Positions 6,143-11,752 of a DNA stretch of 11,752 nucleotides are shown here, piece by piece. Position 1 is the first letter of the stretch; each line of letters opens with the position of its first letter. The DNA comes from an uncultured Oscillibacter sp. (GTDB taxonomy: Bacteria; Bacillota; Clostridia; Oscillospirales; Oscillospiraceae), in the NCBI GenBank assembly GCA_910588005.1, contig CAJUQM010000057.1:1-11752 (forward strand). The letters run 5' to 3'. The notes below the pieces were generated by a model. It worked only from the letters and a program-made list of their open reading frames with translations, was not told the DNA's origin and made no database searches. The position numbers were made by a program, and so were the translations under genes.

Positions 6143-6616
6143 TTGAACAGTCAGGACAAGCGTCTGCTGATGGAACAGTGGTACCGGCAGTACGCGGCGT
6201 TGATCTTTCACTACGCCCGCCAGTTCACCGACCACCACTCGGCGGAGGAGACCGTACAGGAGACGTTCCGCATCGCGTGGGAGGCCGTCCAGCAGCAGGA
6301 GATCGAGCATCCCAAGGCGTGGCTGCGGAAGATCGCGGAAAACGTGCTGAAAAACCAGCTCCGCCGGAGCAGGCGCCGCAGCAGCCTTCTGGCCGGCCCG
6401 GGCGCGCTGCCGGAGGACGGGCGGAGCGAGGACCCCGTGGACGTGGAGCTGGAATATGACGGCCTCGTCAGCCGGCAGGACCTGCACCTGCTCAAGCGCC
6501 TGGCCGTGGACGGCTTTACATACGCCGAGGCGGCCCGGGAGCTGAACACAACGGCGGAGGCCTGCCGCAAACGGGCCGCACGGGCAAAGCGGCATCTCCG
6601 AGAACTTTTGGACTGA
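6143..6616 (+). CDS. ECF-type RNA polymerase sigma factor (sigma-70 family)
   Basis: A 157-aa protein with only the two ECF domains. Region 2 spans about 12-80: YAALIFHYARQFTDHHSAEETVQETFRIAWE is the core-binding and -10 melting part, and HPKAWLRKIAENVLKNQLRR is region 2.4. A Gly/Pro/Asp-rich linker (about 82-105) follows. Region 4 (about 108-156) contains the helix-turn-helix FTYAEAARELNTTAEACRKRAARAKRHLRELL. The start is a TTG at 6143, because GGAGGG (6130-6135) lies 7 bases before it and the promoter lies just upstream; longer in-frame versions would begin inside the promoter. A small gene follows after 43 nt and is probably co-transcribed. Family assignment is firm; the regulon is unknown. 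Confidence 0.93.
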   Translation: MNSQDKRLLMEQWYRQYAALIFHYARQFTDHHSAEETVQETFRIAWEAVQQQEIEHPKAWLRKIAENVLKNQLRRSRRRSSLLAGPGALPEDGRSEDPVDVELEYDGLVSRQDLHLLKRLAVDGFTYAEAARELNTTAEACRKRAARAKRHLRELLD

Positions 6617-6659
6617 GCGCCGCCCCTTTTGAACATCTCACAGACAAGGAGGTCTGCCT

Positions 6660-7037
6660 ATGTCCGGCCTGATTGGCGAGAACAACGGCTCCTATCCGTT
6701 TTTAAACAGATTCAGCACAAAGACGCTGCGGCAGCTCCTGCGGGAGGACTTCACGTCGAAAGAGCCCAGCACCCCGGAGAGCGACACCTTTATCACCTGC
6801 GTGGCGGAAGTGGTCGCCCGGCGGGAAGCGGCTGATCCCAGCATCCCCCGCTTTGACGTGGAGGCGGGCTGGCGGAGTCTTCAAACGCACTGCCAGCTCC
6901 AGGACACGGACGCCGCCCCGGCGAAGGAAGACGTGGGAGGCGCCGCCGGCGCCCTTGAGGCGGATCTCTCCCGGATGGCCGCTCAGTGGAATCAGCTCCA
7001 GCGCGGCGGCGAGACGGACGGTCAGCAGGAGACATGA
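6660..7037 (+). CDS. Small hypothetical protein next to the sigma factor (possible regulator partner)
   Basis: A 125-aa protein starting MSGLIGENNGSYPFLNRFS, with AAGGAGG (6646-6652) 7 bases before the ATG. It is predicted soluble: no signal peptide, no membrane helix and no HxxxCxxC zinc motif, unlike common anti-sigma factors. The N-terminal half (LRQLLREDF..., FITCVAEVVARREA...DVEAGWRSLQTHC) is helical and charged, similar in style to the cytoplasmic part of clostridial anti-sigma-like proteins. The C-terminal third is low in complexity and ends with a helix, LEADLSRMAAQWNQLQ. It lies 43 nt after the sigma gene, before a strong terminator, so the two form an operon. An anti-sigma or co-factor role is inferred from position alone. 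Confidence 0.75.
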   Translation: MSGLIGENNGSYPFLNRFSTKTLRQLLREDFTSKEPSTPESDTFITCVAEVVARREAADPSIPRFDVEAGWRSLQTHCQLQDTDAAPAKEDVGGAAGALEADLSRMAAQWNQLQRGGETDGQQET

Positions 7038-7058
7038 CCTGCGTTGTGGAATAAAGTG

Positions 7059-7098
7059 CCCCCGCATACCGTGTACTGCCCGGTATGCGGGGGTTTTT
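7059..7098 (+). terminator. Intrinsic terminator of the sigma factor operon
   Basis: A perfect 13-bp stem (7059-7071 with 7081-7093, arms CCCCCGCATACCG and its complement), 9-nt loop, followed by TTTTT. It lies 21 nt after the small gene's stop. It may also slow the leftward DUF4127 transcript, although its T-tract on that strand is poor. Confidence 0.95.
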
Positions 7099-7111
7099 CG
7101 TCAAGGCGCAC

Positions 7112-8971
7112 CTATCGGTAGTAGATCCCCAGGATTTTCTCATGGGGCTTTGTAAACTCCCCCAGGCGGATGTCCATGCCAATCTCAAAGGCCCGGTCCC
7201 ACGGGAATCGGTAATTCTCCAGGGCTACGCCGCCCCAGCCCTTCTCCTCACCGGGTTCCAGGGCGAAGAAGTTGCTCCGCTGGAGGTTTTTGATCACATC
7301 CTTTACGGCGCCGTCCATTCCCCCCTCCAGCCGGGCCTGGACGGCCTCCCGGTCGATCTCCGGAGTCCAGAAATTATTGGGATCGCCGCCGAGATCGTTC
7401 CGGATATAGGCCAGCAGGTCGTTGCGCACCACGTTCTTGTAGCAGAAGTCCTTGAGTACGCTGTCCGCCAGCGTTCTGGCAAAGGCCCGCTCCGCCGTCT
7501 CGCTCTCCTCCCCGCTTTGAAGGTAGGCATAGCGGGCCGCGCCGTGGCTCAGGGCCGTGCCGGTGACAATGGCCATGTCCAGAAATCCGGCATAGCTCAA
7601 TAGCCAGCCCAGCTCCGTCTCCTTCGTCAGCGCCTCATGGAAGGCGGTGCCGTACCGTCCATTGCCCGCATCGATGAGGATCACGGGCCGGTTCGCCTCC
7701 CGGCACTCCCGCAGGTCCCGCACCAGCGCCTCACAGTAGGCGCTCTTTGCGTCCTCCTCCGCCGGCTGGGTCAAGATGAGGATTTGCAGTTCCGCCGCCA
7801 GAGGATTGGCGCTCTCCGTCAGGCCAAACAGGTCCAAATGCTCCGCCACCACGGTGGTCAGGGGCTGGAAGTCGTAGTCACAGGCGGGACTGTCCTCGGT
7901 GCCGCCGTAGTACCGCACCGCCGCCGTGCCTCCCCGCCAGCCGGTCTCATCCAGATACATCCGGGCCACGGCCTTAAAGGCCAGGTCGTCCACCCCGGCC
8001 AGCAGCCAGTCCATGGGATTCCCCTCCCGGTCCGTCCGCAGGCCTCCGCGCAGGTAGGCGATCTCGTTTTTCTGAATGCAGTCCTCCAGGGAGGAGTCGT
8101 CGATTCCGATCATCAGCCGGAAGTTCTCATGGCCCGGCTGGAGCAGAATCCGCTGGGCCTGGTCGGAGAGCCGCAGCTTCCGCTCCCGGGCGTCCAGATT
8201 GGCCGCCAGTACGCCAAAGGGGCGGTAGTAATTCTCGCCGCTGATGTCCACCCCTGCCTCGCCCAGCTTTTTCACCACATCGTCGTAAAACTTCTCCCAG
8301 TCCCAGCCGACCGTCCGCCAGTAGCTCTCAAACACATTCTCCAGGGTCAGGGCATCTTCCGCCAGGGTCTCCCTGGCCCCCGCGCCAAAGTCCCGTATCC
8401 AATTATACTCCTCCAGCGTACCGCCGGCATATCCCACAGTGGGGGCCAGCCGCATGACGCTGTCCAGCAGCCATACCACATTGTCCGGGTCCTCCGCCAG
8501 GGCAGCCAGCAGCTCCTCTAAGGCCTGGGCGGCTGGCGCCTCCCGGCCATCAGGCATGGTGATCATCTCCGCCGTGGCGCACCGGGAGTTTACCAGCCCG
8601 CCGGAGAGCATCTGGTCCAAGGAGAGAATGTACCTGTCGCACCCGGCAGCCTCCTGCTCCAGCACCCATTCATACAGCCGTCCCATGTTGCCGCACTGGG
8701 TTCCGTTTTCGTTCAGGGGCTGTCCGTCCAGCGCGGTCCGGTACCAGTCCCTCTCCGGCATGGCCAGGGCATACCCCAGAGACTCCGCCAGATATTCCAC
8801 CCGTTCCACATTGTCCGGCCGGTCGTCCAGGGGGACATAGGCCACAGTCTTTGCGCTCTCCGAGTCCGCGGACTCCGGGTAGGGTTCCGGCTCCGTCCGC
8901 ACCGCGCCGCAGCCGGAGAGGAGCAGCGAGCAAACCAGCACCGCCGCGAAAACGCGCTTTTTTTTCTCCAC
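7112..8971 (-). CDS. DUF4127 family lipoprotein
   Basis: A 619-aa protein with an N-terminal signal sequence (KKKRVFAAVLVCSLLLSGC); the LSGC lipobox gives a lipidated Cys21, so the protein should sit on the outer face of the membrane. A short acidic linker is followed by VAYVPLDDRPDN (about 43-54), the opening motif that characterises DUF4127. Later conserved-looking stretches include ILSLDQMLSGGLVNSR, LIGIDDSS-like segment LMIGIDDSSLEDC, VILIDAGNGRYGTAF and the C-terminal FPWDRAFEIGMDI. The family's biochemical role is not known to me; acidic DDRP and DD motifs suggest metal or sugar binding, but that is a guess. The start is GTG 8971, with a weak AAAGGCGG upstream. It sits where recR often follows ybaB. 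No clear promoter is seen. Confidence 0.9.
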   Translation of the reverse strand: MEKKKRVFAAVLVCSLLLSGCGAVRTEPEPYPESADSESAKTVAYVPLDDRPDNVERVEYLAESLGYALAMPERDWYRTALDGQPLNENGTQCGNMGRLYEWVLEQEAAGCDRYILSLDQMLSGGLVNSRCATAEMITMPDGREAPAAQALEELLAALAEDPDNVVWLLDSVMRLAPTVGYAGGTLEEYNWIRDFGAGARETLAEDALTLENVFESYWRTVGWDWEKFYDDVVKKLGEAGVDISGENYYRPFGVLAANLDARERKLRLSDQAQRILLQPGHENFRLMIGIDDSSLEDCIQKNEIAYLRGGLRTDREGNPMDWLLAGVDDLAFKAVARMYLDETGWRGGTAAVRYYGGTEDSPACDYDFQPLTTVVAEHLDLFGLTESANPLAAELQILILTQPAEEDAKSAYCEALVRDLRECREANRPVILIDAGNGRYGTAFHEALTKETELGWLLSYAGFLDMAIVTGTALSHGAARYAYLQSGEESETAERAFARTLADSVLKDFCYKNVVRNDLLAYIRNDLGGDPNNFWTPEIDREAVQARLEGGMDGAVKDVIKNLQRSNFFALEPGEEKGWGGVALENYRFPWDRAFEIGMDIRLGEFTKPHEKILGIYYR

Positions 8972-9052
8972 CTCAGCACCGCCTTTCGCAAATCAGGGGC
9001 AGCGCCAACCCAAATTTCGCCCCCAATCCTCAGCCTTCGATTTTAAGAAGGA

Positions 9053-9077
9053 GGAGCGGGCCTCCCGGCTCCGCTCC
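9053..9077 (-). terminator. Probable terminator after ybaB
   Basis: On the minus strand GGAGCGG, then inner GCC-GGGA-GGC, then CCGCTCC form a 7-bp outer stem with an inner stem, followed by TCCTTCTT. It lies just after the ybaB stop. The U-tract is imperfect, so strength is uncertain. Confidence 0.5.
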
Positions 9078-9088
9078 CTCGCTCCCCG

Positions 9089-9457
9089 TCAAAGTCCAAA
9101 TCCGCCCAGGTTCAGTCCCCCAGTGACGCTGCCCATGCCGGCCTCCATAGCCTCATCGGCCTGACGCAGAGCCTCATTCACCGCGGAAACCACCAGGTCC
9201 TGGAGCATCTCCACATCCTCCGGGTCCACAGCCTCGGGCTTGATGGCAATGGACAAAACCTCTTTTTTTCCGTTGACCGTAGCCTCCACCACGCCGCCGC
9301 CCACGCTGGCGGAGAACGTCTGTGCCTCCACCGCCTCCTGAGCCGCGGTCATTGCCTCCTGCATCTGGGTAATCCTCTGCTGCATCTCCGCCTGGCGCTG
9401 GGCGCCGGTGACCTTCATCCCACCGCTGGAAAAACCGCGGCGCGCACTGTAACCCAT
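9089..9457 (-). CDS. ybaB: YbaB/EbfC family nucleoid-associated protein
   Basis: A 122-aa DNA-binding protein of the YbaB/EbfC family, dimeric proteins that bind nucleoid DNA and are encoded next to dnaX and recR in many bacteria. Visible are the long N-terminal helix (AEMQQRITQMQEAMTAAQEAVEAQTFSA), the beta-strand core VEATVNGKKEVLSIAIKPEAVDPEDVEML, and the helix DLVVSAVNEALRQADEAM, followed by a glycine-rich tail ending GGFGL. A short N-terminal extension (MGYSARRGFSSGG) precedes the usual start, but AAGGAGAG just before ATG 9457 supports the longer form. The gene begins 12 nt after the dnaX stop, with its ribosome site overlapping that stop, so the pair is translationally close. Confidence 0.95.
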   Translation of the reverse strand: MGYSARRGFSSGGMKVTGAQRQAEMQQRITQMQEAMTAAQEAVEAQTFSASVGGGVVEATVNGKKEVLSIAIKPEAVDPEDVEMLQDLVVSAVNEALRQADEAMEAGMGSVTGGLNLGGFGL

Positions 9458-9469
9458 AATAACTCTCCT

Positions 9470-11209
9470 TCATTTAATGGTGATGTTATCGAACTGACTG
9501 CCAAATTTCAGCAGGTTCTTTAAGTTCTCCTGGGGCGAGGCCTTGGGCGGCTCCCCCACGCGAAATGCCAGCCGTACCGCCGTACCGGCGGCCCTCTCGG
9601 CCTCCTCGCTCAGAACGCCCCGCACCCGGTCATTCTCCAGGCGGCCCAGGGTGATGTCATCCGGGGCATAGACCGTCATCTGATCTCCCTCCAGCACTCC
9701 GCCGCACATGTCCAAAAACGCACGGTACATCGGCGGCAGACGGCCCTTGCAGCTCTCCGCCAGAGCGCGCCACCAGCTCCCGTCCGCAGCCGGGACAGCC
9801 TGGTCCTGCGGAACTGCCGCAGGCAATTGTGGAGAGCGGGACTCTCCAGCCGGTGCAGGCGGCTCCAGCTCTTCCGGAATATCAAATGTCCGCGCACCGG
9901 GTTCCTCCGGCAGAGGCGGCTCGTCCCAGGGCGGCAAGTCCTCTTGGCCGGCCGCAGGAGGCGCAGCGCTCTCTTGGCCGCCCGCAGCGTCCTCTGTCTT
10001 TGGTTCAGGCGGCTCTCGCTTCCGGGCAGCTGCACTTTGCTCCACAGCGGCGCGGATCACCTGCCCGCGGGCCGCGGCCTCCTCCAGCCGCCGGATACGC
10101 GCGTCCAACGCCGTCAAATCTCCGGAAAGCGACTCATCGCACAGCCGCAGAAGGCACAGCTCCGCGTCAGTGCGGCGGTTGGCGCTGTAATAGAGGTCCG
10201 CCGCCGCTTTCTGCAAAGTGGACGCCAGGTAGAGGAAGCGCCCAGCGGGCGCCGCCCTGCCCAGCCGGTCCAGTGTGGCCGTGTCATATCCGCCGGACAG
10301 CAGTGCCCCGCCGCCCTCCGGCGCAGTCCGCCGCAGCAACAGGTCCCTCGTCAATGTGGAGAGTTCCCCTAAAATCGCCCCCACATCCTTGCCGTCTTCA
10401 TACAGCTGATTCAGCAGCAGCAGTGCCGCCTTCGCATCACGGGCTAAAATGCATTCCATCAACTGGGCCGTTTGAAGGTTTCCCGCCAAACCCAGTGCCT
10501 CCAGCACCGAGCCAGCGTCAACGGTCCCTCCCGCCGCGGCACACTGGTCCAGCAAGCTCAGACCATCCCGCAGCGCACCGTCCGCCAACCGTCCCAGCAG
10601 CTCCGCACCGTCGGGCGTCAGATCAATCTTCTCCTGTTCTGCCACATAGGAAAGCCGCTTGGCGACATCCGCCGGGGTAATCCGTTTAAAGGAAAAGCGC
10701 TGGCAACGGGAGAGAATGGTGGCAGGCACCTTGTGCAGTTCCGTAGTGGCCAGGATAAACATCAAATGTTCCGGCGGCTCCTCTAAAATCTTCAACAGTG
10801 CGTTAAACGCCGGGGTGGAGAGCATATGCACCTCATCAATAATGTACACACGCTTTTTTACATGGGCCGGGGAGTAAATGGCCTCATCCCGCAGTGCCCG
10901 CACCTGATCCACACCGTTGTTGGAGGCAGCGTCCAACTCCAAAACATCCAAAAAGCCGCCGCTCTCCAGCCCCAGGCAGGCGCCGCACTGATTGCAGGGG
11001 TCTCCCTCCGCCGGGTGCTCACAGTTGACTGCCCGGGCCAAAATCTTGGCACAGGTGGTCTTACCGGTCCCCCGGGTCCCGGTAAAAAGATAGGCGTGGG
11101 AAGTCCGGCCCTCTTCCACTTGCTTGCGCAGCGTTTCCGTGATATGGGGCTGACCGATGACGTCTGCAAAGGTCTTTGGCCTCCATTTGCGATACAGAGC
11201 CTGATACAT
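9470..11209 (-). CDS. dnaX: DNA polymerase III subunit gamma/tau
   Basis: ATPase of the clamp loader, which opens and loads the sliding clamp and, as tau, tethers polymerases at the fork. The 579-aa product begins MYQALYRKWRPKTFADVIGQ. Walker A GTRGTGKT is at 44-51; the four-cysteine zinc module is Cys63, 72, 75 and 78; Walker B VYIIDEVH is at 121-128; sensor 1 is LATTE at about 153-157 and the SRC arginine finger at 167-169. A Pro/Glu/Ala-rich linker (about 380-480) leads to a C-terminal tau-like domain ending NITIK. I start at 11209, where GGGGAGG sits 7 bases upstream; an earlier in-frame start would overlap the SRP RNA. Transcription probably comes through the SRP RNA, which ends only about 30 nt upstream. 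Confidence 0.97.
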   Translation of the reverse strand: MYQALYRKWRPKTFADVIGQPHITETLRKQVEEGRTSHAYLFTGTRGTGKTTCAKILARAVNCEHPAEGDPCNQCGACLGLESGGFLDVLELDAASNNGVDQVRALRDEAIYSPAHVKKRVYIIDEVHMLSTPAFNALLKILEEPPEHLMFILATTELHKVPATILSRCQRFSFKRITPADVAKRLSYVAEQEKIDLTPDGAELLGRLADGALRDGLSLLDQCAAAGGTVDAGSVLEALGLAGNLQTAQLMECILARDAKAALLLLNQLYEDGKDVGAILGELSTLTRDLLLRRTAPEGGGALLSGGYDTATLDRLGRAAPAGRFLYLASTLQKAAADLYYSANRRTDAELCLLRLCDESLSGDLTALDARIRRLEEAAARGQVIRAAVEQSAAARKREPPEPKTEDAAGGQESAAPPAAGQEDLPPWDEPPLPEEPGARTFDIPEELEPPAPAGESRSPQLPAAVPQDQAVPAADGSWWRALAESCKGRLPPMYRAFLDMCGGVLEGDQMTVYAPDDITLGRLENDRVRGVLSEEAERAAGTAVRLAFRVGEPPKASPQENLKNLLKFGSQFDNITIK

Positions 11210-11239
11210 AGAGCGCCTCCCCACACAAAAAATTAAAAA

Positions 11240-11380
11240 TAGTCCTCCGTACGCAGCTGCGGAACCGGCGCCCTCGCGGCACATGGAAGATCCCGCTTAA
11301 TGCTGCTCGGTTCCCCGCCTGACATGGTTCGCGGGCTTCCATTGCGCGAGACCGGCTCCGCAGCTGCGCGCGGAGGACTA
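11240..11380 (-). ncRNA. ffs: Signal recognition particle RNA, small bacterial (4.5S-like) form
   Basis: The RNA that binds Ffh and targets ribosomes translating membrane and secreted proteins. About 141 nt on the minus strand fold into one long hairpin. The terminal helix pairs the 29-nt ends (11352-11380 with 11240-11268) with only a two-base internal mismatch and one G-U. The tip carries the SRP signature CCATGTCAGG, then CGG-GGAA-CCG (GGAA tetraloop complement at 11311-11314), then AGCAGCATTAAG. There is no sequence for an Alu domain, so this is the short form. TTTTTAATTTTTT follows the helix. Its position right before dnaX matches the arrangement known in Bacillus. Exact ends are approximate. 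Confidence 0.95.
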
Positions 11381-11394
11381 TTGATAGCTTGTCT

Positions 11395-11423
11395 ATTTTA
11401 CTATATCTTCCGGAAATTATCAA
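11395..11423 (-). promoter_or_regulatory. Promoter of SRP RNA (and probably dnaX-ybaB)
   Basis: The minus strand reads TTGATA (11423-11418), a 17-base spacer, then TAAAAT (11400-11395). Predicted start is near 11388, about 8 nt before the mature-looking 5' end. A/T-rich DNA upstream may serve as an UP element, as is usual for abundant stable RNAs. Confidence 0.8.
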
Positions 11424-11456
11424 CTGAAATTTTTTGCGCTTTCGAAAAAATCATAC

Positions 11457-11484
11457 TTTACAAGAAAAAAATTTGTGGTATAAT
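11457..11484 (+). promoter_or_regulatory. Rightward promoter divergent from ffs
   Basis: TTTACA (11457-11462), a 16-base spacer and TATAAT (11479-11484) predict a rightward start near 11491. No protein-coding gene follows; the transcript would run through hairpins and tRNA-like sequence toward the right edge. Confidence 0.65.
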
Positions 11485-11694
11485 AGCCCAAGTGAAGTGA
11501 TCGGCGATACAACCATGCGCATGGTTTGTCAGAAACCGGTTTATGTCTCTCTGTGTTTTTTGAAATCGCATATTGCATTTCACAGCTCAGTCTGGGAGAG
11601 CGTTCGGTCCGGTTTTAGCCCTTTTGATTTGGTCCTCTAACTCTTTTGCAGGTATTCGGTTCACATCCTATTACTTTTGTCGAAAATTGCATAC
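11485..11694 (+). other. Non-coding, hairpin-rich stretch containing a degenerate tRNA-like block
   Basis: No credible gene is seen here. The stretch holds a 16-bp perfect palindrome AACCATGCGCATGGTT (11511-11526), the palindrome AAACCGGTTT (11533-11542), a T6 run (11555-11560), and a hairpin TGAAAT-GCA/TGC-ATTTCA with one bulged C (11561-11582). Then comes CAGCTCAGTCTGGGAGAGCG (11582-11601), which matches a tRNA D-arm, with a T-arm-like GCAGGTATTCGGTTC (11648-11662) further on. The two do not close into a normal tRNA. Confidence 0.5.
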
Positions 11695-11752
11695 GGACTC
11701 GTAGCTCAGCTGGGAGAGCGCTGCGTTCGCATCCATAGCGAGACACATCCGA
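11695..11752 (+). tRNA. 5' half of a tRNA gene, disrupted or interrupted after the anticodon loop
   Basis: GGACTCG (acceptor 5' strand), TA, then the D-arm GCTC-AGCTGGGA-GAGC, G26 and CTGCG follow tRNA spacing exactly. The loop TTCGCAT would give anticodon CGC, nominally alanine, although the first three bases GGA do not supply the usual G3 of the alanine G3-U70 pair. After T38 (11732) the sequence should read CGCAG to close the anticodon stem but reads CCATA, and no variable or T-arm appears in the last 20 nt. It may be a broken tRNA, an attachment-site junction or an intron-containing gene continuing past the edge. Isotype is uncertain. Confidence 0.55.

Noticed and set aside
7637..8521. 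Open frame of 294 codons on the plus strand opposite the DUF4127 gene
   Set aside because: It is a shadow of a recognised family gene; there is no ribosome site of note and the composition is biased.
10855..10861. A AAA AAG slippery heptamer in dnaX (minus strand), the same as the E. coli gamma-forming frameshift site and in the same phase
   Set aside because: It lies at about residue 118, before Walker B, not at the gamma/tau boundary; a -1 shift would stop within a few codons and give a non-functional fragment.
11434..11640. Small plus-strand open frame at the right edge
   Set aside because: It begins upstream of the 11457 promoter, spans palindromes and tRNA-like sequence, and has no convincing ribosome site.

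Overview
The window looks like chromosomal DNA from a high-GC anaerobic Firmicute, most likely a gut Oscillospiraceae (Flavonifractor/Lawsonibacter-like). The grounds are strong AGGAGG-type ribosome binding sites, consensus TTGACA/TATAAT promoters, an archaeal/eukaryotic-type (type 3) prolyl-tRNA synthetase, the SRP RNA-dnaX-ybaB order, a DUF4127 lipoprotein, and low-GC patches inside GC-rich coding DNA. This assignment is an inference; no 16S or other marker is present.

Layout. (a) 1-1260, minus strand: the start of the S10 ribosomal-protein operon (rpsJ, then rplC running off the left edge), with a consensus promoter and a leader of about 285 nt containing a terminator-like hairpin. (b) 1260-1915: an AT-richer pair of small divergent genes, a conserved unknown ending in RHDFG (minus) and an XRE regulator (plus), sharing a 91-bp promoter region with a 17-bp palindrome. 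(c) 2020-3600, minus: proS, with a clear promoter and terminator. (d) 3705-4730, plus: a lipoprotein of unknown function ending in a bidirectional terminator. (e) 4760-5963, minus: two adjacent genes for unknown proteins that appear to be paralogues. (f) 6044-7098, plus: an ECF sigma factor and a small soluble partner, with promoter and terminator. (g) 7112-8971, minus: a DUF4127 lipoprotein. (h) 9089-11423, minus: SRP RNA (ffs), dnaX and ybaB, an information-processing cluster driven at least in part by the SRP RNA promoter. (i) 11424-11752, plus: a divergent promoter, a hairpin-rich stretch, a degenerate tRNA-like block, and at the very edge the 5' half of a tRNA whose sequence stops matching a tRNA just after the anticodon loop.

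Most genes are housekeeping. Unexplained material is the regulatory architecture at the S10 promoter, the XRE/RHDFG pair, the sigma factor with a partner lacking a membrane segment, the paralogue pair, and the tRNA-like right edge. I found no CRISPR array, transposase, integrase, restriction system or obvious defence system, so no strong case for a new multi-gene system.
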